Assembly: GCF_910592395.1 (NCBI RefSeq)
Contig: NC_088325.1
Span: 14,512,109 to 14,576,108, forward strand
From: Lineus longissimus
Lineage: Eukaryota; Nemertea; Pilidiophora; Heteronemertea; Lineidae
Length of the DNA: 64,000 nucleotides
Reading direction: 5' to 3'
The notes below the pieces were generated by a model. The model saw only the letters and a program-made list of their open reading frames with translations, did no database searches and was not told where the DNA came from. Positions 36,511-49,490 of this stretch are shown here, in pieces. The position numbers were made by a program, and so were the translations under genes. How positions within the stretch are numbered: position 1 is the stretch's first letter; every line of letters begins with the position of its first letter.

Positions 36511-39500
36511 CAGTCTGATGAGGTCACATACGAGTTTTCTCTTGCCTGACGTTATCATCTTAGTTGGGGGATACGATTGGAGAGCTTTACCTTTGGTGCT
36601 AAGACTTCCTCATGTTGTGTTTTACAGAATGGTGATTTTGTTTACTGGTTTTGTGTTCCCGTCAGCAAACTAACATGTTTCCATATTGATCCTAAGCCGG
36701 GATGTTTTGAAGGCGTTGCGATTCGAAACGGCGTCCCAAATGTTTTCTAAATAAACTTCGCCGGTAATATTTCGTAAAGGCATAAAAATGGTCTGCAAGA
36801 CGCTGTTTCTCACGAACATTTGCTTTTCTATGCGAAAGTAATGCGCGTCGTAATGGTAAAATATAAAGAAATATTTTGTAATGGAAAACCAAGCTACCCT
36901 GGAGTCAAAGCTCTTGAATATCTTGTTGTGAAAGGACAGCTAAAAGCATCGGTAATCAGTAATCAAATATACCATTCATGGTCTAAATTCGCCAGTTTCA
37001 CTTTACCTACATAACATCTTCTTAACAATGCATAACCCGTTCACTTACATGAGTAAGCTGTCTGTCCAAACACAACTTGTAATGTCATCCATCTCCGTTC
37101 ATGCGACTCCACCTTTGTTGGAGAACAGCGGATGCTATTGTCATGTGATCGCTGCTACAGCGTTAGATCCCATCGCTTACAACCACATCAGTGTCATGTG
37201 ATCACCCAGATCGCTCACACGGCCACTGGACCTCTCTACTGCGGGAGGTGAGAATAGTGTACTACGGAGACATCCAATCGCGTGCGAGAGTTTTATTCGT
37301 TTCGATATGTTGCTGATGATGTGAGAACACGCTGCCGTAAAGTAGACATCGGGTTGTAAAGCTGAAAACTCCACTGTCACTTTCGCTAATACAGATCAGT
37401 GGCTGCGAATTGCTTCGAAGCAAGTTGACTCCTTTCTGTTTTGGATTGATAAGATCTCGATAAGAAGGAAATTTCAGTCGAAGTGCAAATTATTGGAATT
37501 GTGCTCAATAATTTGATTGTCTTTCGTTACGTTTTACAAAGTTAAGTAGAATGACTTGGTCTTGATTCGAAATAGGCTGTGATCGATTCTTTCCAATGCT
37601 ATAAATATACGATTTCTCTAGGAGCCTTCAAGAATTGATGAGCTGCACTGCTTGCTAAGAGAAGAAATTGAACCTCAACTCATAGTAGTTTTTGTTGTCA
37701 GAAATGTTGTCTTTTTGGATTTGCACCCAATGCGTAACAGTTAGGATAACTTTACAGCAGTAACTTTTGAAAGGAATATATTCTGAACAATCAAATACTG
37801 GTACATGTATATCATCATTTTATCACGTGGACCTGCGATGTTCCATTTTATCTGGAATAGAACTTAAAATTTGATTGATTTATACCTTCCTGAAGGAATA
37901 TTGAGATCAGCGACTTAGGTTATCAAATTTCGATCTTGACTTCGTAGTAAATCAAATGAATATACTGTAACGATAAAGAACTTAGAATAAGAAAACTTTG
38001 AAAGGAATTAATGTTTCTAAGCGGAGTTACCAACTGGGCAGTTTTTCATCTTCGTCTTCGGGATTCTGTTGGATTAAAGAAGAAGAGCAGGTAGGCTTAA
38101 CCGACTATTAAATTTTCTTAATGGTAATAAAGTTATGTGAATTCGTTGTAAATGTTAGATAAAGTCTCAGTGTGATTTGCGGTGGCAATAGCGCAATGAA
38201 GCAAAAAAAACTATCCGCATCACCACTTTTCGAAAAGAATGCTATGAGCCACCAGCCATGGCCAGGTATTGATTTGAAGTTAACAGTTATGCGCATCTGA
38301 GTGTGTGGGGTTCGTATTAATGGTTTGGAGAAGCAAAAAATCAAGGGGCCTAATCCTGTTGTTGGGCTATCTTCTTTGTCGTCTAAACCTGGGGAATGAA
38401 TCGTGACAATGTGATTGTCGATGGACGGGAACATATGACTCTTCTCACTTTTTCCTCTTGATCCTGGAAGACAACTTCTGATGACAAAATACTCTAATGT
38501 TAAACCACAATCGAAATATCACTTAGTGAGCAGTTCCGTACAGCTGCAACTTGTATTTTTCTCAGTTTTCAGTGTTCACAACAGATTATCTACGCAGAAG
38601 CAGTAATGAGCTTCAGATCGCTTTCATGTCAACTTGTTGAGATAGCTAACTTGCGAGACATCTAAAAATACGACTCCTCGTTAAACCACGATGACGATCC
38701 ACGTGATTTGTCTGCAGCCGCTGTGACGAAATCTTTTTTCATGAGGGAATTGAGCACAGATTTACATAAATTGATTCACATGCGTGTTGACAACGTTGGT
38801 CAACGACACCAGATTAAGGGCCAACTATCTCGTGAGCGAACACTGATTAAGCGAATACTGTAAGCTGCAAAGCATGAACTGTGTCTTCTTCTTTCTTGAT
38901 TGACCTGATTATGAACGTGAAAAGCTGCAAAGCGTGAATGGTTGTTAAAGGCTTTCATACCAAACTGGAGATACTTGGTTGGCTTAAAAAGACCGCGAGG
39001 GTTGAGTTAAACCGAAACCAAAGAGCCAAAGGCAAGGGTGAAATGCGGCAGCAGTTATGGTTAGGCCTCGCTGTCCGTATGGGTTGCGTTACCAAAAAGC
39101 ACCGGTTAGGTAGAGCTGTAATTTTAACCGAAACCGCGGATGCCAAAATGATTTTGGCCTACTTTTTTGCTCCAAATTCGCTGAGTTTTGTGAGACAACC
39201 ACTACCTCCAGTTTGGTATCCATGCCTTAAGCCAAGTATCCAATCCCTCTATCCACCTCTATCTGTCTATTTGCCAAGCTAAACAGCAAGTGATTTCATT
39301 AGCAGAGCCTACCTAAGCAGTATGTTAAGATGCTCTGTCATCGCCAAGCAATCTGTCAACTATCAGATGATTATTTGATTAAAGTCATCCTTCACCATCA
39401 GAATGACATGATCATTTATAAAATCTCTGACGGAGCCGCTATGCAGGTGCTCTGCTAAAAGTCACAGGACAGAAAAAACCCCGACAAATTCTAGCGTGAT

Positions 39501-42296
39501 GAATGATTGGTTGTTATGAGGGATGTTGCCCCGGAGGTATATTTATTGTCTAATGAAAATCATAGTTTTGTACCTCAAATCTATCCTGAGAAGGATTCGC
39601 TCTCATCGACTGCATTTATTTGATGTCGTAAGCCTTTTTGGGCAACCTTATCTAGGCGTAATCCACTTTTGATAAGAGCATGTTCCACCGCGTTCGCCAA
39701 CACGGCACTCGATAACTGTGGTGAAAAATCTGGATTGGATTCTCATAAGATGTTCGGTTAAGATACTATATACATGTAGTTCCGTATGTACATGTACATG
39801 TACATTGTATTTGTACCATATGGACCGTGGCCCTACGGATTATCTTCGTTAGATAATACGAGTATGACAATCATACACTCTCTCTCAACTAGATTATGTT
39901 GCAAAATCGCCCCAAAAGACTTCGAGTTACCCTTTCCATAAAATGGTCCCAGATGAGTTATGTGCCATTAAAAATCACGAGCTAGCGACTTTTTCCATTG
40001 AAGCACTCTAACCTTTGAGCTAATGAACTGAATCTGCATGTAATCTCCAGGTCAAAAAGTCAATCATCTTTTTCTCTGGTTAAGTCAACTTCCCCTGCAA
40101 TCACAAAGTGGTTCTCCCATTCAAATTGTCAGCTGAACAAATACAATTAACTTGAGATGACTTAAGAGCTTCTGTTTTTTTATTTGCACAACCGGAACAG
40201 TTCTTTCGTTTAGCTACTGTTTTGCTCTGTTTTTTTGATACGGATAAATGTACCTCTCTTTAACAATTCCTACCTGCTATAGCTTTTCGGAGGACAAGGG
40301 GGAAGCACTATTGCCGATGGAAATCTTTGTGTGGTGTTCAGGCCTGTAAAGGAGTAGGAAGGGGGCTTACCCTGGATATATTTAAAAAAAAGATACTTTT
40401 AGATGCGGCTTAGGGCATTCAGATGTTTAAACAATGCAAGATCTGCGTCCCCGAAAGCGATTTCGCTGTTTGTCTGTGGTATTCAAAACGGTGATATTTC
40501 TTATTCTTTATCTTTCAACCAGTAATTTTAGTCTTAGCGATTGAGCATCACCCCTGCCTGTTTTTTTTGTGTGATAGGGAGGAATGGGGGGCTTAAAATT
40601 TCTGTTTCAGAAAGATGGCGAAATCGTTTGGTGACGTTCAAAAACTGCTGTGACCACATGAACTTGACGAAGTACATTTGCTAAACCGTGCCATTTCTCA
40701 AACTAGTCTTTTACCTATGAGCTTGCCATGACATCAATGAAGCAAAATGACTCCAAAGAAACCAGAGCTACTCCTTCTGTATCCAATAAAGAAAAATACA
40801 TCTTACAAAGTACAAGTTCAGTGTTTACGTTTAGTAACAACATCAGTCCTACTGATGAAAAGAAATGTTCTTTTCATTTTGCCTTATCATCGACATGACA
40901 TTTCATGATTGATAAATTTCACTACATACCAAATTAGTATCAGTTTACTAAAAAACAATCCATTTTTATAATGAAAAACCGTTTCAGATTTCAGACATCT
41001 CTGTTATTTATCTATGATACTCCTATAATAAAAATGGCAACAATTACGGACAATGCCATTTGAGTGATAAATGTAACCGTATCAACAATTTCATGAGTTA
41101 TTCATTTTGGTAATGAAAATAACTTAAAAGTGCATATTGGTGATTAGAATTTGAATTTCCCTTTGAATATTTTCCTCGCATTTTCCATTAGATTATTTAC
41201 GATATCCGCTGACGTCAGAAAAACTCTTAGGAAGATTAGTTGATCTGTTAAAGATATTGGCATGTTTTGTGGGCGATGGAGTCATAAGATGTGTGCCCTG
41301 GATTGATTCGCAAGGTTCGTTGTGGGAGGTGAGATTCAAGTTGCTAACGCTGGCCTGTTCCAGGTTATGTAAATTTTACAGTCATTATGGGTTAAAATGC
41401 AATCTGTTGCAGCTTGAAATCAAATCGACATTCCGCGAGAAACTGTGAAGAGTCCACGGTAGTTAGATTAAAGAGAGGGCGTAGGTTAGAAAACGATCTT
41501 TCATGCTTTACGGCTTAGTAATCAATGCTTTAATGATGATGTCTATTAAAGATGGCTCGTTCTTGCCAGTGCTGGTTAAACCGCGAAGGCAAAATGGCCT
41601 GGGGATAGGACACGTATCCTTCAAAGTGAATGGTGTCGGAATCACTTTTCAAAAGCATCACACGCCCAGCCACAACGATTCAGAAACCGAAGCTGCGAAG
41701 AATTCGCGCTGAAGGCTTTTGTATTTAGTGCGGTTGGGAGCTTCAAGCCTGTAGACACTATTTGCAATGGAGGGTGACCAGCTTAGTATAGCTTGAACGG
41801 CCGTACGCAGCTAAATTGGATTGTTTACGGAAATTTGAATACCTGCATTCGGATTGATTTGAATAACAAAAGACTAGAAGTTTTCTTGCATTTTGTGAGC
41901 ATTGCCCAGCTTCTCTGACTCTTTTGAAATAGCTTCCAGGATCGATCACTATCGTGACTATTGCCTTACACCTGTTGACTGCCTTAACATACAGAGAGCC
42001 AAATAAAAAAATCGATAGAAAGATTGGCCAGTAATCGATGAACAATTGTCTTCATCCTCTTCGAATGATTGGCTACTGAAACAGAAATACAATTAGCGAG
42101 CGAGACATCACCAGCAATTCAGTTGCTAATTGGAAATTAACGTGTTTTCCCTATAGTCACTGTAACATTTTATTCAACTACTCAGACAACCAAAATGTTC
42201 TTCTTTTGAATTGTTAGTTTGTAACATACTGTTGTAAAGGCTTGCGTTTTCTTTAAAACGTCTTGTGACAAGTTGATTTGCACAGCGGATGCACAT
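36511..42296. other. Long non-coding stretch
   Basis: No gene is supported over about 5.8 kb. The 114-codon plus-strand frame at 38938-39282 is basic at its start and unrecognised, and has a 63-codon frame opposite. AAGCTGCAAAGC repeats at 38861 and 38922. An ACATGTAC run lies at 39786-39805. GTCATGTGATC repeats near 37139 and 37193. The stretch from about 40900 to 41150 is especially A/T-rich. Confidence 0.5.
39786..39805. repeat. Short (ATGTAC)n microsatellite
   Basis: The run reads ATGTACATGTACATGTACAT. Related TACATGTA words recur through the window, for example near 2020, 25490, 34350, 37800 and 50788. I have seen this motif described as common in several invertebrate genomes. Confidence 0.85.
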
Positions 42297-42545
42297 CAAT
42301 ACTTGACTTGCCAAACTCAGCTCGACGCCGAACTGCAGTGCCACTCGCGGACAAAGATAGAACAACTCGACATTTTTTTCACCGGTTTTCTTGCTGCGCA
42401 TGCGTACCAGCGCGCAGCATGTTGATTTCCGCTGGTACGCATGCGCAGCGAGAAAACCGGTGAAAAAAATGTCGAGTTGTTCTATCTTTGTCCGCGAGTG
42501 GCGCTGCAGTTCGGCGTCGAGCTGAGTTTGGCAAGTCAAGTATTG
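42297..42545. mobile_element. Near-perfect 249-bp foldback palindrome (MITE-like)
   Basis: The left arm 42297-42412 and right arm 42430-42545 are reverse complements over 116 bp with only two mismatches, around a 17-nt spacer (42413-42429). The outer ends read CAATACTTGACTTGCC and GGCAAGTCAAGTATTG. Both mismatches are TG in the left arm opposite an intact CG in the right arm, the signature of CpG deamination. No unrelated direct repeat flanks the palindrome; a TA at 42300-42301 and 42541-42542 could be a target duplication, but TA is its own complement and so cannot be tested here. The arms are clearly more GC- and CpG-rich than the flanks. Short frames inside it are mirror images of each other and not genes. 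Confidence 0.85.
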
Positions 42546-44326
42546 CCGTTCGAAGGCATTTGCGTCTCATTCCTCATTTCTATACCGTTATACCTACATT
42601 ACGTGGCGGGTTTTTTGCAGTAAATGTACACGTCACTCCACAAACCAAAGATGAAACATATCAGTCTCTTATTCCAGGCATGCCCGGTGTGCAAAATGTA
42701 CGCGAGTGCGGACATTATGCACTACAACATTATGCGCTGACTGTTTAAGGTAGACTGAAACATAGTCGGTCTTATCATTCGTCATTGTTATCATTGTAAT
42801 CATTTCAGATTTCTTATTCAGAATACCAATTCCATCAGCTATAAAAGTAGGAAGTGAATTATTTCCCTATTCCCAATGATTGAAGTAAAAGTGCTGGAGT
42901 ATTCATTTCAAATACGCCACACGCCACACGAGCTCGCATTTATTTTCTTTGTTTTCGAAATTATCTCGTTTTGCTTTTGAGCACTCGCAGCAGGAGCGTT
43001 CTTGATGAGAACGGCCGTGCTCTGAAGTTTTCATCACGAGGCGTTAGATGCCGAGGGCTTCGATGACAATCAAAGACCGTTTTGCTGCCGAAACTTCTAG
43101 TTTGAATTCTGACCGACGGGTCTATTTTTTACCATGACTTCAACGGATTTTTTTCTGACCCAGCCCATAATTAGACTTGTCGGGTTGACGTAGACAAGAG
43201 GCGTCCCGGAGTAAATGGATAATGTGACAAACACTTATGGTAAAACGAACAACAAACATTTGACCGTGTACATTTGATTTCGTTTGATGAACATTTTAAG
43301 ATTTTAAGATATCATCGACCTCGTTTTTAACGATTTTTGGTACTTTCCTCAAAATAAAAGGCTAAAACACACCATAAGTTTAATTGCGTGGTATATATAC
43401 TTCTCCAAGACGCTTTGAATGCCATCGTTATATGTTGTACTCCGGTTATTAGTGACTAAAAAAGGAGCTACTAGTCAAAATGAAAAGACCACCAAGTCCT
43501 TGTTAAATTCATGAAATTGCCTTCACAGATCTTGTGGAAGGACAAAGATTCTGAGGCCCGGGTATTGAGCATATTGCCTTTGTTTGAGATTTCCTTCCTA
43601 AATAGCTGTGCGTTAACGTTCAGGAAAGACGCAAATAGCATAGTTACACTTTGATGTTTATATATCACAGGGACAAGCGTTGGATAAACATCATTTATCG
43701 CTACTCTTTTCATCAAATTCGTGCTCCCAAGATTTATCTAAATAATGGCTCCCAAAATAAAGAAAAAACATGACAAATAATGTTTAGTTAAGCAACGTTC
43801 ATTCAGAAGAGTTGGCAGAGCAGAGGTGACTCCAACCTCGTCTGACCCAGTTGACCTCTCTTGTAAATATGTTAGGGAGGAGGGAATGAATTGATCCGTG
43901 TTGTCGCGTTATGCAGTCCTAGTTAAGGATGAAAAGGTCTCGACAGGATTGCATCGTACGAGATGTCCTCATGCCAAGTGGTTCCAAGTCCTTTTATTTG
44001 TTTGGGTATAAGTCTCCTTGCCACGCCCTTGTGAGTAACAGGCAACCTGGCAAAACTTTAGATGGAATTAGATCAGGTATTGCCAGTTTCGCATAGAATG
44101 TGAGGATAGAGGACTTGACCTACTTAAATCTTGTTACTCCAAGTGGTGTCGCCAAGAAGATTTCAGACTATCTCCTGTCCTTGGAAGCTTCGAGGATATA
44201 AAAGGGCATTGCATTAACTCCTAATAGGCAGAATGATGAAATATTACCTCGTAATCATGCTTTATGGATCTCTACCGGAATCACGGTGCTACGCTTATGC
44301 TAAATGACATTATGGGCAACACATAA
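42546..44326. other. Non-coding stretch
   Basis: No gene is recognised. Frames at 42488-42748 overlap the palindrome arm. The minus-strand frame at 43471-43716 has no domain. Confidence 0.5.
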
Positions 44327-44446
44327 TGGGTGATATGAATAAAGACTAGCAAATGCTTTTACTTCAATTTTGTACATAAAGGCCTAGTGTAAATGTACAT
44401 GGAGTTTTAGATAAAAGCGTTTGCTAGTCTTTATTCATATCACCCA
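44327..44446. mobile_element. 120-bp foldback element (MITE-like or long hairpin)
   Basis: Arms 44327-44361 and 44412-44446 are complementary over 35 bp with one mismatch, again TG versus CG. Further in, TGTACAT (44371) and ATGTACA (44393) pair, giving an extended hairpin around a loop with GGCCTAG. If the element proper is GGGTGATATG...CATATCACCC (44328-44445), it is flanked by a 3-bp direct repeat AAT on both sides. GGG termini and a 3-bp target duplication are typical of PIF/Harbinger-type MITEs, although their usual target is TWA. A long hairpin RNA precursor is an alternative reading. Confidence 0.75.
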
Positions 44447-47110
44447 ATGTCTATAAAATCTTCGGTTTCCAATGAGGCGGTTCTGTATTCAGACCCGGGC
44501 CACAGTCTGTATCAACGATGAAGCTCCTTTTTGGATATTTTTGCCTCTTAACTATTCATATGAACCTGTGAAAAAGCTCCGAGTTCTGTAAAATGCGTGA
44601 AAAAAGAAGAAGATTCAACGCAGATTAGAGACGCACATGTATAAAGTTTCAGTAATACTCATGAGGCACATATAAGACAATTCAAATATGTAACACTCCG
44701 GAAAAACAGCGTTTTCTGAAATATGGACTCTCTATGGAATATGCCTTAGAAGGTAAGCTGAGAAAATTCGGGATTCTGCCAAAATATCGATATTCAAGAC
44801 GACATTCTGACTTGGTACAATATGATAAACGTGATGCAACCCGATATTGTGGATTATTGGGTAAAAACGCGCTATCCCGGATCACTTCTGTCGAAACTAT
44901 CCGATACATTTCTCCATCTATGCTGGATTTGTCTTGATTAGCATCTTGATAGATTTCCCCGTGGGCTTAGCAAGCGCGGACAATTAATACAATACGCCTG
45001 TTTCGTGTCGGCATTAGAAAAAAAAGAAGTATACGGCGTGAAAAATGTTGGATAAAAAAATTGCATGATAGAACATGAGCATAATAACTGTTACATACTG
45101 TTTTGGTTGAGATAACGAAGATGAATTGTATTTCCTCTCGAAACTTGCTTACCATTGTAGCAGCGCATACGTTATCTGCCTTCAAAAAGTAGCAAACAGT
45201 GGCGTGATAACGATGATAAGCTCATTGGTTAAAATCTGCAATCCCCGATCAGAAATGACGTGGTTTGATTGCATTCAACTATAAATCCATTGAACAATGA
45301 TACCAGATTCCATGACTGTACACTGAAACTCTATTTACAAAAACCAGACCATCTTTGGTGCATTCCCTAAGAGGAACATAATCCCATCAAGATTAATAAG
45401 ATAACCGCCATGCACACCAAACAACATGCCTAATCCCGGCCGGAAAAAAATCCAATATGTTCGCAAATGACCCGAGGTTTTTATCAGTCACTTGGGTCTT
45501 TATGCTCTAGCTTTGCAGTTTCTGCACGGTGTACTGCGGTTTAATTTACCGGATCATAAAGGGGGACACAGGAAATAAAAAAGCGTGCAATCTTCTTGAG
45601 GATCGCTGTTTCTTCTTCGCTTGTGAACCATGTGTGATTGCAGGTCGGGCGTAGCAGGCCCTTAGGTCGTACACAGTAATTTTCCTTGGCTGCTTTGAGT
45701 TGCGTAGCTGCCAATGGTGATTAGCTTTCGATATTTGTTGATAAAGACATGGCGAGGCGATTTATCATTAACCCTCGAAGGGTTTCATTCCAGCATTCTG
45801 GTTAGAGCCTTGGCCTCATAAGTCTTCTCTTAAACCTCCGCAAACGAAGCCACCATTCAGCTGAAGAAAGATGGCAGATATGTCTGAAACGTCTTGTAAG
45901 TTTCTAATTTGTTATGCGGTCTTGGTAGCTCATAAAATCCTACTAACCAGTCATAATTATTGTCCACCTGCCAAAGACATGCTACTGCTGTCGGACCACG
46001 CTGTTCAGAAATTCACCTGTCGTTCGGCCGAGTATGGTGCCAATATAATTTCTAAGGAGGAGATAAATTCATGCCTCGAAACTGTCATATTCAGATTGCC
46101 GCCCGCTAAGGCCAAAAATAGTCAACCGAAGGAAACTCCTATCACCAAGTCGTTGTGCCAGAAAGTTTCTGATAACTTCATTGTCTAAGTAGAAAAACCC
46201 CTGGCACGGCTCAAACAAACCTGTCAGTCCGATGATAAGTCACGTCTGAGGCATTTGTCGTTTCTTTGAGAAGGCAGATTTACTGTTGAAATGATTCCTG
46301 TCGCGTTTCTAGTTAGCCTGGTGGAAGCGGGTCTCAAGCTTATTAAGCTGTTAGCCTGACTTTTAGATTACGTCAAAAGCTTACCTGAGACAGTCCGTCA
46401 TGTTTCAAGTATCGGTCTCTTAATTCTCTGCGTAAAATGCAAGTGATGCGCTGTCACCAGCTGGGAAATGGTCTCAGGTCGCAGCTGTTTACCAAGATGG
46501 ATAAATAAGTTTAAACCCTACCCCAACCCTCGTGTCTAGCTGATTGTCCCCCTGCGTTCCTTGACAGTGACAAGACAAATGAATGGATTTGCGCAGTATC
46601 AGCTGTAATTGTTGTGTCTATATGAAGGTGAACTGTCCCACACGTCGCTCTAAACCAGATGCATCTATCAATGTCGTGTTAAGGAAACGATAATTGCAGT
46701 TTTAGTGTAACCCTTCTTTAAAATGATTTCCATACATGTAGGTTAATGCAAATGAGATGGTAGTAATCGCACAACATTTACAATAAAGACGAATCAGTCT
46801 GATGAGCCATAGTTGCTGACTTGGGGGCAAACGTTTGAGTATCATGATTTGAATGAATTGATGAATTGGTGATTTCAATATTAGGCGGCCATGTTTCTTA
46901 TGGTTATTGAAAAGAGTATGATTGAGGGCAGGAAATTACAAGCTTTAATGACGTGATGCTCGTTGTTAGCCCATTCGATATGAACTGAAACGAGTTAAAT
47001 TGCTACAAATGTCAAGGAGTGGTAAAGTTTTATATCGTAGAATATGTCTTAAAATCACATCCGTTTAATTACAACCATGAATATTTCCCTCAAAATTGAC
47101 AGGCTAAAAT
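44447..47110. other. Non-coding stretch with one start-plus-donor coincidence
   Basis: No gene is supported. The 105-codon plus-strand frame at 45871-46188 begins with ATGG and reaches a consensus GTAAGT after 25 bases, so the ATG could mark a short first exon, but no partner exon was found. A tRNA-like A-box word (TGGTTAGAGCC) near 45799 lacks a B box. Confidence 0.45.
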
Positions 47111-47210
47111 CATTACTACAGACATTCCTACGGCGGGAAAGTCAAATTGGCCGATAGCTTCATTATTACAAACATTCCAACATCGGGAAAGTCAAATTGG
47201 CCAATAAGTG
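47111..47210. repeat. 50-bp tandem duplication (2 copies)
   Basis: Copies at 47111-47160 and 47161-47210 align without gaps. CATTACTACAGACATTCCTA versus CATTATTACAAACATTCCAA is followed by a shared core GGGAAAGTCAAATTGGCC. About 80% of positions match. No third copy is present. Confidence 0.9.
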
Positions 47211-47522
47211 AATACTGTAATGACGATGTCTCGTACAGTGACAGCTATACGGCGGTATTGGCTGTCTTGGACATTTCCTGCTTGTCATTACCGAACTGAC
47301 ATGACTATTGTAGAAAGGCCCTGAATTACAACAAAATTCCGTGCAAAAATGCGCAGAAGACAAGACAGTGAAGGAGGCTGTCGCATACCTCTTGGATTGT
47401 CAGTGCAAAACTAAAAGAGAAACGACAATATTCCGAAACATCGGGATCGAAAGTCGTTGCGAGGAACTCTGCCCGTGGCTCGCAACGTAACCGTAAGTGA
47501 AGAAGGATTTATTGGCATCATC

Positions 47523-47524
<2 letters not shown>
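47211..47524. other. Non-coding stretch before the poly(A) tract
   Basis: Nothing is recognised. The minus-strand frame at 47166-47363 overlaps the 50-bp repeat and has no domain. Confidence 0.45.

Positions 47525-47555
<31 letters not shown>
47525..47555 (+). repeat. 31-nt poly(A) tract
   Basis: Thirty-one uninterrupted A residues run from 47525 to 47555. The flanks GGCATCATCC and TTTGATGCCATCAT are related as an inverted rather than a direct repeat, so there is no clear target duplication marking a retroposed insert. It may be the tail of a decayed retroposon or a simple tract. Confidence 0.9.
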
Positions 47556-47561
<6 letters not shown>

Positions 47562-49335
47562 GCCATCATAAGAGAAGCTTGTATTTATCGATGATCAGTT
47601 TGGCTCTCAAATCCGTGCCTGTCAGTACCAACGAAAGAAAACGCAGAATTCAGAAAAAAACTTCCGCTTGGGAATACGTAAAAGCGGCAACGAACATTCA
47701 TAACGTAGCCGGAGGTTATAACGAATCGTCGTCCATCCAACGACGAACGTTTAGTGACTGCAAGCTTGCAATCTGATATCGCATTGGCTTGTTAGTAAAA
47801 GTCTGATGAAGAATATCGTAATTCCAAAAAGCGCGTGAAATGTACGCGGCTGCAGGCAAGCTGCAGATCAATTGACATACATCAAACAAAGACGTGTTGA
47901 ATTTAATGCCATCACAGCACTTTCTGGCAGTCTATCGGTAAAACATCAACAACAACACGTGTCGTTTTCCACAAGCAACAATGCTTCTTTTGGACAATGC
48001 CAGGTTTACATGATAACTATGCCAAACTACAATGAAAACATTAAGTTGGCAGGTGCTATTGGCACCAGAGCTGGATTCTGTCAATGTTGATTTTTGGAGA
48101 CCTGCACCTCCAAAAATTTATGTAGAGTTGTTAAAGTGTTGCCAAATCGACTGTCAAACGTAGGCAGCGAAACTGCACATAGCCTCGTTGACGACTCATA
48201 CTACCAGCTTCAGGGCTATAACATAATTAGTTAAATCTATATCAATTGGCATCATTACTATCAACATCTCAGGACAAGCGTACTTTGAATATCATATTCA
48301 CCATACAGACCAAGCCCTTTCACGTCCAGTTTTAACTCCATCATTACCAAGCTCCGAACAATAGAAAATCTAATTTTCGAATTAGTTAAATTTCCTTGGC
48401 GTGTTCTACCACTGGGCTATAATCTAGCTGTCTGGTATCTTGGGTATTGTTTCCGGCTTGATTGGCCCTCAGGACAAAGTTCTGATAAGTTGACTTACAT
48501 GTTAGACATTTCAATGTGCAACATGTGGTTTGCCAGCTTTATATTGTCATGTCAGTGGGGTATTACAAAGGCGACTGGTCTAAGTAATGTTTTTAATCAA
48601 CGGGAAAGTGCCAGACTCCACACAGACAGCTTGCACAACTTGAGATTTCTAAACAGTTATGTTTTATTTTCTCATAAAACTGGCTTGCGCTTTTCTCAAG
48701 TCAGTACTTTTGTTAGCGCCTGGTAAAAATATGTGTGACTTTACCGTTTCCTCCGTGACAATTCTACCGAAACGCTGTCTCTTGTGACATCAAATTCAAT
48801 TAAGCGTCTGGTGGTTCGATTCTTATCAGGAGTCAGAAACATCAATTACCCAATCATCCTAGTATGACCATGCTCACCCCAGATCACGTCCTGAATGATT
48901 GTTTATATAAATGTTGACCGGATATTATTATCCGGGCAGTGGTCTATATGGTTGTCCATTCCGGCAGAGGAAGGCGAAAGTAGTCTCTTCCTTCAGTACA
49001 TGTCCATGATCTATACACTAATTGCTACAAATAACTTATTTCTCTTGAGATATTTCTGCTTCGTCATTTAGTCAAAGAGGTATTTTCCTTCCCATTTGTG
49101 AATCTTGGGCAGAAACAGGTGCTTGGAAATGGACCATGGTGTATTCTTCCCCTACTATTCTACCCCGCCATTAGGGACCGTATCTGTCTCTAGGATGCCA
49201 GAATTAGCTTCCCACCAATTCCTTATTCCGCTGTCGTCAGTGACAGGCGGTGGCCAGTAATCTTTTTATTAATGACTGCCGCTGACATGGCTAAAGAGGC
49301 TCCCGCGAGGCCAGAACACATAGCGGGTGGGAAAT
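47556..49335. other. Non-coding stretch
   Basis: No gene is supported. Small frames at 47579-47776, 47872-48090 and 48490-48726 are unrecognised. Confidence 0.5.
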
Positions 49336-49490
49336 GGTAAACTTCGCTTTTCACCGCCCATATAAATGAGATACCTTAATATCCTCGCAGGTCCGGCGTT
49401 AAGAGCATCTCCTGATCACTATTGAAAGTGGAGTAAGGTAACTTTGGTTTTCACCAACAGTATCAGTGAGCAACCCCGTTAACGACCTCC
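49336..49490. repeat. Diverged 101-bp tandem pair
   Basis: GGTAAACTTCGCTTTTCACC (49336) is echoed by GGTAACTTTGGTTTTCACC (49437). Both continue with a TAT-AATGAG / TATCAGTGAG block and a TTAAT--CCTC / TTAACGACCTC block. Confidence 0.5.

Noticed and set aside
42278-42623. Four short frames on both strands around the palindrome
   Set aside because: They are mirror copies produced by the inverted repeat, not independent genes.
45799-45850. tRNA gene, from an A-box-like TGGTTAGAGCC and a CTCATAA anticodon-loop-like word
   Set aside because: There is no B box (GGTTCGA-type) at the right distance and no acceptor-stem pairing.
45871-45895. Short first exon (ATGG start, consensus GTAAGT 25 bases later)
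   Set aside because: It is too short to carry coding evidence and no in-phase downstream exon was found.
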